NCBI GenBank assembly: GCA_946540365.1
Contig: CAMNIH010000111.1
Span: 1-5,745 of the forward strand
Direction: 5' to 3'
From: an uncultured Bacteroidales bacterium
GTDB lineage: Bacteria > Bacteroidota > Bacteroidia > Bacteroidales > P3
Length of the DNA: 5,745 nucleotides
Shown: positions 1-5,745 of the stretch, in pieces
Layout of the letters: every line of letters begins with the position of its first letter
How positions within the stretch are numbered: position 1 is the stretch's first letter
Translations under genes and position numbers: made by a program
The notes under the pieces: generated by a model
The model's database searches: none
Told to the model about the DNA's origin: nothing
Seen by the model: only the letters and a program-made list of their open reading frames with translations

Positions 1-29
1 TGAAGAACGACTGAAGAACGACTGAAGAA
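1..29. repeat. 11-bp tandem repeat at window edge
   Basis: The unit TGAAGAACGAC occurs at 1-11 and 12-22, followed by a 7-base partial copy at 23-29. The first copy begins exactly at the window edge, so the array may continue outside. It lies just beyond the transcription terminator of the minus-strand gene run, in DNA with no coding signal. The unit length is not a multiple of three. Its function is unknown. Confidence 0.8.
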
Positions 30-60
30 AAGGTAGAGTCATCCCCTCGTTGGGGGTGAC
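24..60 (-). terminator. Rho-independent terminator after the transporter gene
   Basis: A 9-bp stem is formed by GTCATCCCC (38-46) and GGGGGTGAC (52-60) around a 5-base loop, with one G-T wobble. Read on the minus strand, the hairpin starts 9 bases after the TAG stop of the transporter gene and is followed by a pyrimidine-rich tail with a CTTTTCTTC stretch (33-25). The T-run is short and interrupted and sits a few bases from the stem, so efficiency may be moderate. It probably ends the four-gene minus-strand transcript. Confidence 0.7.
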
Positions 61-69
61 AGGGAAGGG

Positions 70-969
70 CTATTGCCTGGAGTGCCGGTCGGGCAGCTGG
101 GCGATGAATACGCCGCTGACAACGATCACGATACCAATCAGTTTGATCCACGAGAAGGATTCCTGTCCGATCAGCACGGCGGCGATGAGCGAGAAGATGG
201 GGATGGCGTTGTTGAAGATGCAGGCCTCGGAGGCGCCGAGGTTGCGCACGCCGTAGTTGTAGCCGGCATAGGCCAGGGTGGAGCAGAAGAGGCCCAGCAC
301 CAGCAGCAGCATGAGCATCTTGGGGCTCCAGGAGAGCAGCGGCAGCGAGGCCCCGTCGAAGATCAGCATCAGGGGCAGGAAGTAGGCCAGGCCGATGACG
401 TTCTGCCAGGTGGTGACGACGAGGGGGTGGTAGTGGTCCACCACCTTGACCAGCAGCAGCGTGTAGACCACTGCGATGATGACGGCGCCGCCGAGGAAGA
501 GCAGCCCCTGCAGGTTGCCGCTGAGCCCCTCGCCGCCCAGGAGCAGGAGGAAGACGCCGGCCAGCGACAGCACGATGCCGACCAGCAGCGGCAGGCGCAG
601 ACGCTGGCGGTAGACGGCCCACATGCCGAAGGGAACGAAGAGGGGGATGGTGGCGATGACCACCGATGCCAGCGAGCCGCTGACGAGCCGCACCCCGTTG
701 GTCTCGCAGAGGTGGTAGATGAACGGCTCGCAGAGGGCCAGCAGCAGGAACCATTTGATGTCCTGCTTGCGGATGGCTTGCAGGCGGCGCGTGAGGGCCA
801 GGGCGGGCAGCATGACGGCCGAGGCGATGGCCAGGCGCAGGGTGATGAGGGTGGTGACGGAGAGGTGCTTCTCGGTGAGGAAGAGCTCCTTGGTCATGAT
901 GAAACTGATGCCCCAGAAGATGACCGAGGCGGTGATCAGTATATAGGTGAGAGTCTTTGTGTGTTTCAA
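70..969 (-). CDS. EamA/DMT-family transporter, 10 predicted membrane helices
   Basis: This inner-membrane protein of 299 aa belongs to the drug/metabolite transporter superfamily and is made of two EamA repeats. About ten hydrophobic helices can be read, at roughly 8-27, 38-58, 71-90, 97-119, 126-146, 152-174, 184-204, 217-236, 246-268 and 275-292. Family hallmarks are the FWGISFI segment in helix 1, the SGSLASVVIATIPLF stretch in helix 4 and the matching LGASEACIFNNAIPIF stretch in helix 9. The length is typical for the family. The substrate cannot be told; family members move amino acids, nucleosides, sugars or other small metabolites. The start is TTG (969-967), because TAA stops in the upstream heptamer repeat block extension and the next ATG, at codon 25, would cut helix 1. 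The gene lies 31 bases after the tamL stop, so co-transcription is likely, and a terminator follows. Confidence 0.88.
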   Translation of the reverse strand: MKHTKTLTYILITASVIFWGISFIMTKELFLTEKHLSVTTLITLRLAIASAVMLPALALTRRLQAIRKQDIKWFLLLALCEPFIYHLCETNGVRLVSGSLASVVIATIPLFVPFGMWAVYRQRLRLPLLVGIVLSLAGVFLLLLGGEGLSGNLQGLLFLGGAVIIAVVYTLLLVKVVDHYHPLVVTTWQNVIGLAYFLPLMLIFDGASLPLLSWSPKMLMLLLVLGLFCSTLAYAGYNYGVRNLGASEACIFNNAIPIFSLIAAVLIGQESFSWIKLIGIVIVVSGVFIAQLPDRHSRQ

Positions 970-1003
970 ACCTTAAACTTTAAACCTTAAACCTTAAACC
1001 TTA
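969..1003. repeat. 7-bp tandem repeat, five copies, between tamL and the transporter
   Basis: Read on the minus strand, the unit TAAGGTT is repeated five times without gaps (1003-997, 996-990, 989-983, 982-976, 975-969). The fourth copy has one change (TAAAGTT). The array spans the whole gap: its first TAA is the stop codon of tamL, and its last base is the first T of the TTG start of the transporter gene. Because the unit holds TAA and is 7 bases long, successive copies place stops in all three reading frames. The array takes up the ribosome-binding region of the downstream gene. Confidence 0.93.
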
Positions 1004-3382
1004 GAACGGGTAGTTGATACCGAAGTTGGTGACCACCTGGTTGATGTGCCAGTTCTGCGGGCGCCAGCGGAGCGACTCGCTGTAGCCGGGGTCGTAGAGC
1101 GGCAGGGCGAAGTCGACACGCAGGGTGGCGATGCTGACGTTGACACGCAGACCCAGTCCGATGCCGACGGCCAGTTCGGAGGGGAAGCTGCTCCATTTGA
1201 TCTCGCCGCCGCTGTATTGGTCGCTGGGGTTGAGCAGCCACACGTTGCCGATGTCGGTGAAGAGGGCCCCCTCGAGGATGGAGAAGAGCGGGAAGCGCCC
1301 CTCGAGGTTGAGCACCAGCTGCAGGTCGCCCACGCGCTCGAGGATGTCGCTGTTGGCGGCATAGCTGCCGGGGCCGAGGCGTCGTAGCTGCCAGGCGCGC
1401 ATGGTGGTGGGGCCTCCGCCGAAGAAGCTCTTCTCGTAGGGCATCGACATCGAGTTGCCGTAGGGCAGGCCGGCGCCGACGAGCAGACGGGTGACGAAGG
1501 TGGAGCGCGAACCCAGGTAGGCGTAGTGGGTCCATTCGGCGCCTACGCGCACATACTGCGAGAAGGGGACGCCCAGTATCTGCACGATGCCGTTGCTGTC
1601 GGTGGTGGCGCCCAGCAGGTCGCCGGTCAGCGACAGCAGGTTGCCGGCCGACTCGACGCTCAGGTGTATGGCGTCGAAGTTGTTGCGCGTACCGTACTGC
1701 TGGTTGGTGTAGGAGTAGTCGTAGCGGGCATCCATGATGAAGTGGCTGCTGTACTTGTATTTCAACCGCAGGTCGCTGGTGCTGTTGAGCCGCTGCAGGA
1801 AGCTCTCGTCGAGGTTGAGCATCCGCACGAAGGTGAGCTCGATGGGCAGCAGCTGGTGGCTGGCGCGCAGGGAGTGGCTCCACGAGTAACCGAACGAGGT
1901 GTTGGCCAGGATGCGCTCGAAGTAGTAGCGGTACTGATAGCTTCCGCCGGCGCTGACGAGGGTGTGGGGCTTGACGCGCTGCCAGGCCAGGTGCGACGTG
2001 AAGGGAAGCAGCAGGATCGGCATGTCGAGCGAGGCGTCGATGCCGGCTTCGAACGCCGAGAAATGGTCGTAGAAGCCGTGCCCCTCGCCGCGGAAGATGT
2101 TTTTGGGCAGCTCGAAGAGCCCGGTGAGCTTGACCTTCAGCAGTTCGGCCCCGCCGAAGAGGTTCTTGTGCTGGTATTCGAGGGCCGTCTCGATGCCCAG
2201 GTTGCCGCCCAGGATGAAGTTGGCCGTGCTGTCGCTGCTGCCCAGCGGCGAGGCGTTGGTCAGCTCGAGCGAGAGGCTGAGTTTCTGTTGCGTGGAGGCG
2301 ATGAGCCGCACGTGGGCATCGACCAGCGGCAGGGTGTCGGTCGACGAGGGCGACTCGTTGAAGTCGATATTGATATACTTGAAGTTGCGCAGGTTGAGGA
2401 GCGAGTTGTAGGTGCTGGTGACAAAGCGCGGCCGGTAGATCATGCCGGGGAAGAGCATCATCGTGCGGCTGATGGTGCGCGGGCTGATGGTCATGGGGGT
2501 GGAGTAGACGAACTGGAAGTCGGCCGTGCGCCACGGGGTGGGGTAGTTGTAGATGAGCGTGTCGAAGGCGCTGCCGCGGTTGTTGCTGCCCAGTCCGGCG
2601 GTGCTGTTGGGGTAGATGTAGATGTTGTTGATGTGGTAGACCTGCAGGTTGGTGGCGTCGACGTGTACGTCGATGCCCAGGCGGCCGGGCGAGTAGTTGG
2701 TGTCCACCTCGAAGCTGACGATGTCGTTGGTGGCCCGGAAGTAGCCTGCCTCGCGCAGATTGGCCACTATCCGCGACCGTTCGGCGGCAATGTTCTCCTG
2801 GTCGTAGGGGGCGCCGACTTGCAGCAGCGACGCCGGTTGCCATTCGGCCAGCAGGCGCCGCACGTCGGGGTTGTCGGTGCGGTACGACACATCGTCGATG
2901 ATGTAGCGCCGCTTGGCCCTGACGTGGTAGCCGATGGTGATGTTGTGGCGGCTCATCTTCATGGTGTCGAAGCTGACGGTGCTTCCGAAGCAGCCCTTGG
3001 CCTGCAGCAGCCGCTGCAGCTGCACGGCGGTCTGGGCGGCGCGGTCGGCGTCGTAGATGCGGGGCGCCTGCCCCAGCCGGCGGAAGTAGTTGCCGACGAA
3101 GGTGCGGTTGTTCGGATGGGCCACGCCGTAGATGTTCATCCCCACCCGCAGCCAGTCGATCCCCAGCACCTTGGAGTTGGGCTTCTGCAGGTAGTAGTTG
3201 CGGGCGTTCTTCAGGGCGTCCTTCACTTCGGGCGTGACCTCGCTGCTGTCGGCCATCGCCACATCCAATGTGTTCTTGAAGAGCACATGCTCCCCCTCGG
3301 GCACATAGCGGTAGGTGTAGCACGAGGCGAAGAGCAGCGTGCCGAGGATGAGCAGGAGGGTATGTGCCAGTCTACGATTCAA
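1001..3382 (-). CDS. tamL: TamL-like Omp85 (BamA/TamA family) outer-membrane lipoprotein
   Basis: This protein of 793 aa belongs to the Omp85 superfamily. TamL is the lipidated TamA relative of Bacteroidota, thought to work with TamB in outer-membrane assembly or lipid traffic. Residues 1-20 form a lipoprotein signal peptide (basic NRR, hydrophobic core, LFASC lipobox) with Cys21 as the lipidation site, followed by the YVPEGEH segment. POTRA-like periplasmic sequence occupies roughly 30-330 and the 16-strand barrel the rest. In the barrel, MRAW with Arg662 corresponds to the Omp85 lid-loop (V/I)RGY motif, FTDIGNVW (708-715) is a conserved family motif, and the chain ends in Phe, as expected for a BAM-recognised strand. 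The start must be TTG (3382-3380): an in-frame TGA lies two codons upstream and no ATG precedes the lipobox. The first 11 bases overlap the end of waaA, suggesting translational coupling. tamB is not in the window. A BamA-like role is less likely because of the lipobox. Confidence 0.87.
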   Translation of the reverse strand: MNRRLAHTLLLILGTLLFASCYTYRYVPEGEHVLFKNTLDVAMADSSEVTPEVKDALKNARNYYLQKPNSKVLGIDWLRVGMNIYGVAHPNNRTFVGNYFRRLGQAPRIYDADRAAQTAVQLQRLLQAKGCFGSTVSFDTMKMSRHNITIGYHVRAKRRYIIDDVSYRTDNPDVRRLLAEWQPASLLQVGAPYDQENIAAERSRIVANLREAGYFRATNDIVSFEVDTNYSPGRLGIDVHVDATNLQVYHINNIYIYPNSTAGLGSNNRGSAFDTLIYNYPTPWRTADFQFVYSTPMTISPRTISRTMMLFPGMIYRPRFVTSTYNSLLNLRNFKYINIDFNESPSSTDTLPLVDAHVRLIASTQQKLSLSLELTNASPLGSSDSTANFILGGNLGIETALEYQHKNLFGGAELLKVKLTGLFELPKNIFRGEGHGFYDHFSAFEAGIDASLDMPILLLPFTSHLAWQRVKPHTLVSAGGSYQYRYYFERILANTSFGYSWSHSLRASHQLLPIELTFVRMLNLDESFLQRLNSTSDLRLKYKYSSHFIMDARYDYSYTNQQYGTRNNFDAIHLSVESAGNLLSLTGDLLGATTDSNGIVQILGVPFSQYVRVGAEWTHYAYLGSRSTFVTRLLVGAGLPYGNSMSMPYEKSFFGGGPTTMRAWQLRRLGPGSYAANSDILERVGDLQLVLNLEGRFPLFSILEGALFTDIGNVWLLNPSDQYSGGEIKWSSFPSELAVGIGLGLRVNVSIATLRVDFALPLYDPGYSESLRWRPQNWHINQVVTNFGINYPF

Positions 3383-4628
3383 TGGTGTTCAGTATTTTAT
3401 CGGTGCTGCCGAGGTTGCGGCGCATGAGTTGGAGGCAGGCGTCGGAAGCGGCATGGTAGATGTCGTCGTCGGTAAACCATTTGCGCAGCAGCGACACGTC
3501 GGGCTTCTCGTCGACCGTCATGCCGCCTCTGAGTTCGATGATGTCGTGCGCCTCTTGGAATTTGTGGTAGTTCGGGCCGAAGACTACGGGTTTGCCGTAG
3601 GCCACGGCCTCAAGAATATTGTGTATGCCTACGCCGAACCCTCCGCCGATATAGGCCACGGTGGCGTAGCGGTAGAGTTTGGAGAGGAGGCCTATGTTGT
3701 CGATGATGAGCACTTTTGAATGTGTAAATGTGTTATTGTGGGATTGCGTTAGTGCGTTAATGCATTCCGAGTATCGGATGCTGTCGGGGAAGAGGGCTTC
3801 GATGCTGCGCAGGTGCTCTTCGTGTATCTCGTGCGGGGCGATGATGATGCGTTCGGGGAACCACTTTTTGCTCTCGCGCAGGCGCGCCAGCAGCTGCTCG
3901 TCGGGCGGCCATGTGCTGCCGGCCACCAGGACGGGGCCGTCGTGGCCTTGCAGGAAGCGCTCCGCCACGGCGTCGGGCTCGGCGGCCTGGGCTATCTGGT
4001 GTACGCGGTCGAAGCGGGTGTCGCCGGCCAGTGAGCAGTGGCTGATGCCGTGGCTGCGAAGTAGCGCCAGGCTCTCCTCGTTCTGCACGAAGAGATGGGT
4101 GAAGCAGTCGCGGAGCTGCCTGACGAACCAGCGGCCCCAGGGCTTGAAGAAGTATTGCTCCGGACGGAAGATGGCCGAGAAGATATAGGTCGGAACGCCG
4201 TGTCGCCGCAGGGTGTTCAGGTAGTTGTACCAGAATTCGTATTTGACGAAAAAGACCACGTCGGGATTCACTGTTTCCGCCACCCTGCGTGCGTTGCGTG
4301 GGGTGTCCATGGGCAGGTAGCGCACGGCGTCGGCCTGGGGGTAGTTCTTGCGCACCTCGTAGCCGGAAGGGGAGAAGAAGGTGACCAGCACCTGATGGTC
4401 GGGGTGCCGCTGGCGGAAGGCTTCCAGTACCGGCCGGGCCTGCTCGAACTCGCCGAGGCTGGCCGCATGGAACCACGCCAGCTTCTTGTCCTTCGCCCGC
4501 CAGGCGGCGCCCTTGCCCCACTCCTTCCATCCCTGCACCATCAGGCGGGCCTTCCCGTGTCCGAACAGGGCCGCGCAGCGGATCCCTGCCGTGTAAAGCC
4601 AGATCCCTATGGTGTAAAAGATTCTCAT
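3372..4628 (-). CDS. waaA: 3-deoxy-D-manno-octulosonic acid (Kdo) transferase
   Basis: WaaA (KdtA, family GT30) transfers Kdo from CMP-Kdo to the lipid A precursor at the cytoplasmic face of the inner membrane, starting the LPS core. The 418-aa product has the usual family length. An N-terminal membrane anchor (about 3-22) precedes two Rossmann domains. Visible motifs are FHAASLGE (53-60), whose Glu60 matches the catalytic Glu of the family; KYEFWYN (129-135); AGDTRFDRV (201-209); AGSTWPPDE (236-244); GGGFGVGIHNILEA (328-341); and FGPNYHKFQEA (350-360). I chose the ATG at 4628 because it begins directly at the anchor; an in-frame GTG at 4655 would add nine residues that look untypical. Odd feature: residues 289-303, between the two halves of the C-terminal domain, are encoded by a degenerate 8-bp tandem repeat. 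Whether it adds one or two Kdo units cannot be told from sequence. Confidence 0.95.
   Translation of the reverse strand: MRIFYTIGIWLYTAGIRCAALFGHGKARLMVQGWKEWGKGAAWRAKDKKLAWFHAASLGEFEQARPVLEAFRQRHPDHQVLVTFFSPSGYEVRKNYPQADAVRYLPMDTPRNARRVAETVNPDVVFFVKYEFWYNYLNTLRRHGVPTYIFSAIFRPEQYFFKPWGRWFVRQLRDCFTHLFVQNEESLALLRSHGISHCSLAGDTRFDRVHQIAQAAEPDAVAERFLQGHDGPVLVAGSTWPPDEQLLARLRESKKWFPERIIIAPHEIHEEHLRSIEALFPDSIRYSECINALTQSHNNTFTHSKVLIIDNIGLLSKLYRYATVAYIGGGFGVGIHNILEAVAYGKPVVFGPNYHKFQEAHDIIELRGGMTVDEKPDVSLLRKWFTDDDIYHAASDACLQLMRRNLGSTDKILNTIES
3716..3763. repeat. Degenerate 8-bp tandem repeat inside waaA
   Basis: On the minus (coding) strand six adjacent octamers follow the pattern RCATTAAC: GCATTAAC, GCACTAAC, GCAATCCC, ACAATAAC, ACATTTAC and ACATTCAA (3763 down to 3716). 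Units 1, 2, 4 and 5 have at most one change from the pattern; units 3 and 6 have three. The 48 bases equal 16 codons, so the frame is kept, and encode the polar, Asn/Thr/Ser/His-rich linker near residues 289-304. The stretch is visibly AT-richer than the rest of the gene. Confidence 0.65.
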
Positions 4629-4665
4629 TGTATTTGTCGTTATTTCACCAACCACCGATCACTAA

Positions 4666-5508
4666 TCAATAGTAATAGTAGTCATACGTCGGTTTGCCGG
4701 TGAAGGGGAACATCCACGTCAGCTTGAAGCCGTACATCAGGTCGAAGTAGCGGCTCTGGTCCTTGCCGTTGAGGCCCATCAGCTCGTCAATCTGGTATGA
4801 CCGCGACGACCAGCTCCAGCACTGGCTGATGTCGAAGCTGACCTTCAGGTTGATATATGTCAGGTAGTTGCTCATGTAGATCAATCCGATGCTCTCGGTG
4901 AGGATCACCCCGTTGCGCAGGTGGTCGTAGAGCTTGGCGTAGTCGCCGTTGAGTTGCGGCACCGGGGCCTGGTCGAAGTCCTGGTTGAAGACCGTCTTCT
5001 GCATCATCCAGCCAGCCCCCACCTTGAGCAGGATGCCCGAGTTGGGGTTCTTGGGCAGAATGTTGATGATCTTGCCCACGCCCGGACGCACAGACAGCCC
5101 TCGGTTGTAGGCCGTCACACGTCCGTCGTAGCCGCCCCAGCTCAGCGTGAAGTTGCCCGGAAGGAAGATATTGCTGTAGCGTGCGTCGCGCTGGCTCAGG
5201 TTGTCGCTGTTCAGCCCGAACCACAGGTCGGCGTCCAGACAGGACAGCCAGCCCCCCTGGGTCTTGTAGCTGCCCTCGATGGCGAAGTTCAGGTTGGAAC
5301 CGTCGTAGAGGTCCCTCATGTTGCCCCCCTGCAGCCCCAGGCTGTTGCTCCCGCTGCCGGGCATCATCATGCCGGCCGAGAAGCCCACGATGTAGCACTC
5401 CAATGTGTCGGGTGTCAGCCGCACCTGCGTCCGCCCGCTCAGGGGAATCGCGAGGAACGACAGTATGATTATCAGTGGCTTGCCTATTTTGTCGATAAAA
5501 GTTTTCAC
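4666..5508 (-). CDS. Secreted, probably outer-membrane beta-barrel protein of unknown function
   Basis: I do not recognise a named family. With the GTG start at 5508 the product is 280 aa and begins with a good Sec signal peptide: basic n-region (KTFIDKIGK), hydrophobic core (11-23) and probable cleavage near SGRTQ (24-28). No lipobox is seen. The mature part is rich in Gly, Asn, Tyr and alternating hydrophobic residues with aromatic ends, such as LDADLWFGLN (91-100), GILLKVGAGWMM (158-169), YLTYINLKVSFDI (215-227) and FDLMYGFKLTWMFPF (255-269), which suggests a small barrel of about eight strands. The chain ends with a short tail of four Tyr after YD. An in-frame ATG (5565) or TTG (5598) would lengthen it, but these starts run through the proS promoter and give a poor signal-peptide n-region. 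The gene precedes waaA by 37 bases and is probably co-transcribed, hinting at an envelope or LPS role. Confidence 0.72.
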   Translation of the reverse strand: MKTFIDKIGKPLIIILSFLAIPLSGRTQVRLTPDTLECYIVGFSAGMMMPGSGSNSLGLQGGNMRDLYDGSNLNFAIEGSYKTQGGWLSCLDADLWFGLNSDNLSQRDARYSNIFLPGNFTLSWGGYDGRVTAYNRGLSVRPGVGKIINILPKNPNSGILLKVGAGWMMQKTVFNQDFDQAPVPQLNGDYAKLYDHLRNGVILTESIGLIYMSNYLTYINLKVSFDISQCWSWSSRSYQIDELMGLNGKDQSRYFDLMYGFKLTWMFPFTGKPTYDYYYY

Positions 5509-5534
5509 CGTATGCTTTTTTTTCTGTACTTTTG
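5502..5534 (+). promoter_or_regulatory. Bacteroides-type promoter of proS
   Basis: TACTTTTG at 5527-5534 matches the Bacteroidota sigma-ABfr -7 consensus TAnnTTTG exactly. A weak -33 partner (TTTT/TTTC, 5502-5506) lies 20-21 bases upstream, close to the usual spacing. Transcription would begin near 5541, giving an untranslated leader of about 50 bases. No T-box-like or attenuator structure is apparent in that leader. Confidence 0.65.
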
Positions 5535-5580
5535 CAATCCGATTTGAAAACGGGTTATTAATCATTTTATTGCATAATCT

Positions 5581-5591
5581 TAACAAAAAAT
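5581..5591 (+). promoter_or_regulatory. A-rich translation-initiation region of proS
   Basis: The 11 bases TAACAAAAAAT directly before the ATG are A-rich and hold no Shine-Dalgarno match. A-rich, SD-less initiation regions are typical of Bacteroidota and support the chosen proS start. Confidence 0.5.
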
Positions 5592-5745
5592 ATGGCAAAA
5601 GATTTTCCCAAACGCAGTGAGAACTACTCCGAATGGTACAACGAACTCGTAGTGCGCGCCGACCTCGCCGAACAGAGCGCCGTGCGCGGTTGCATGGTCA
5701 TCAAACCCTATGGCTACGCCATCTGGGAGAAGATGCAGCACCAGC
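5592..5745 (+). CDS. proS: Prolyl-tRNA synthetase, N-terminal fragment (cut by window edge)
   Basis: The first 51 codons are present and the gene continues beyond the right edge. The enzyme charges tRNA-Pro with proline in the cytoplasm. The visible N-terminus contains [13 protein letters not shown] (7-19), the [17 protein letters not shown] stretch (25-41) and AIWEKMQ (43-49). These match the start of the archaeal/eukaryotic-type (type 3) ProRS found in Bacteroidota, which lacks the editing insertion of the usual bacterial enzyme; that part of the gene is outside the window. The ATG at 5592 follows an A-rich leader and a good promoter. It is divergent from the minus-strand envelope genes. 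Confidence 0.95.
   Translation, partial: MAKDFPKRSENYSEWYNELVVRADLAEQSAVRGCMVIKPYGYAIWEKMQHQ

Noticed and set aside
73..990. Plus-strand open frame of 305 codons opposite the transporter
   Set aside because: The Asp/Glu/Gln/Gly-rich translation is typical antisense of a hydrophobic membrane-protein gene; it has no recognisable features.
1..1003. CRISPR array or attachment site suggested by the short direct repeats
   Set aside because: The units are contiguous and 7-11 bp long, with no spacers, no cas genes and no integrase nearby.
987..3323. Minus-strand 778-codon frame overlapping tamL
   Set aside because: Arg/Ala/Pro/Gln/His-rich translation without domains; it is an out-of-frame reading of tamL.
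1526..3427. Very long plus-strand open frame of 633 codons opposite tamL
   Set aside because: It is a shadow of the high-GC tamL gene: low-complexity Val/Gly/Glu/Asp/Gln-rich translation with no domain, while the minus strand gives a complete Omp85 protein with motifs.
3716..3763. Frameshift or pseudogene signature in waaA at the octamer array
   Set aside because: The array is 48 bases long, the frame is kept and conserved motifs continue on both sides, so waaA appears intact.
3757..4530. Minus-strand 257-codon frame within waaA
   Set aside because: Out-of-frame, Arg/Pro/Gly-rich reading of waaA, which has all its motifs intact in the other frame.
5584..5592. Possible minus-strand -7 element TATTTTTTG for the envelope gene run
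   Set aside because: It has three instead of two bases between TA and TTTG, and the nearest TTTG upstream is only about 16 bases away, so it was not listed as a promoter.

Overview
This 5.7 kb window looks like chromosomal DNA from a fairly GC-rich member of the Bacteroidota, most likely Bacteroidales. The evidence is a TAnnTTTG-type -7 promoter element, A-rich translation starts without clear Shine-Dalgarno sites, an archaeal/eukaryotic-type prolyl-tRNA synthetase, a lipidated TamA-like protein (TamL type), and WaaA with the YEFWYN motif in place of the proteobacterial form. I do not name a genus.

Layout, right to left. At the right edge the plus strand carries the first 51 codons of proS, with a Bacteroides-type promoter just upstream. 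Diverging from it on the minus strand is a run of four genes: a secreted, probably outer-membrane beta-barrel protein of unknown function; waaA (Kdo transferase); a TamL-like Omp85 lipoprotein overlapping the end of waaA by 11 nt; and an EamA/DMT-family 10-helix transporter. A Rho-independent terminator closes the run at 24-60. The genes are 119, 11-overlapping and 31 bases apart at their junctions (the first gap is 37 bases on the preferred waaA start), which suits one envelope-biogenesis transcription unit: LPS inner-core synthesis, outer-membrane protein/envelope assembly and a possible metabolite carrier.

Correction of spacing for clarity: unknown gene to waaA 37 bases, waaA to tamL 11-base overlap, tamL to eamA 31 bases. 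The divergent space between the unknown gene and proS is about 83 bases if the GTG start is used.

Unusual points: three short-period tandem repeats of different unit length (11, 7 and a degenerate 8 bp), one of them in frame inside waaA; and non-ATG starts (two TTG, one probable GTG) for three of the four minus-strand genes. I see no phage, IS, CRISPR, toxin, defence or RNA gene, and no clear new multigene system. The best leads are the short tandem repeats and the uncharacterised envelope protein next to waaA. No stretch over 300 bases lacks a gene.
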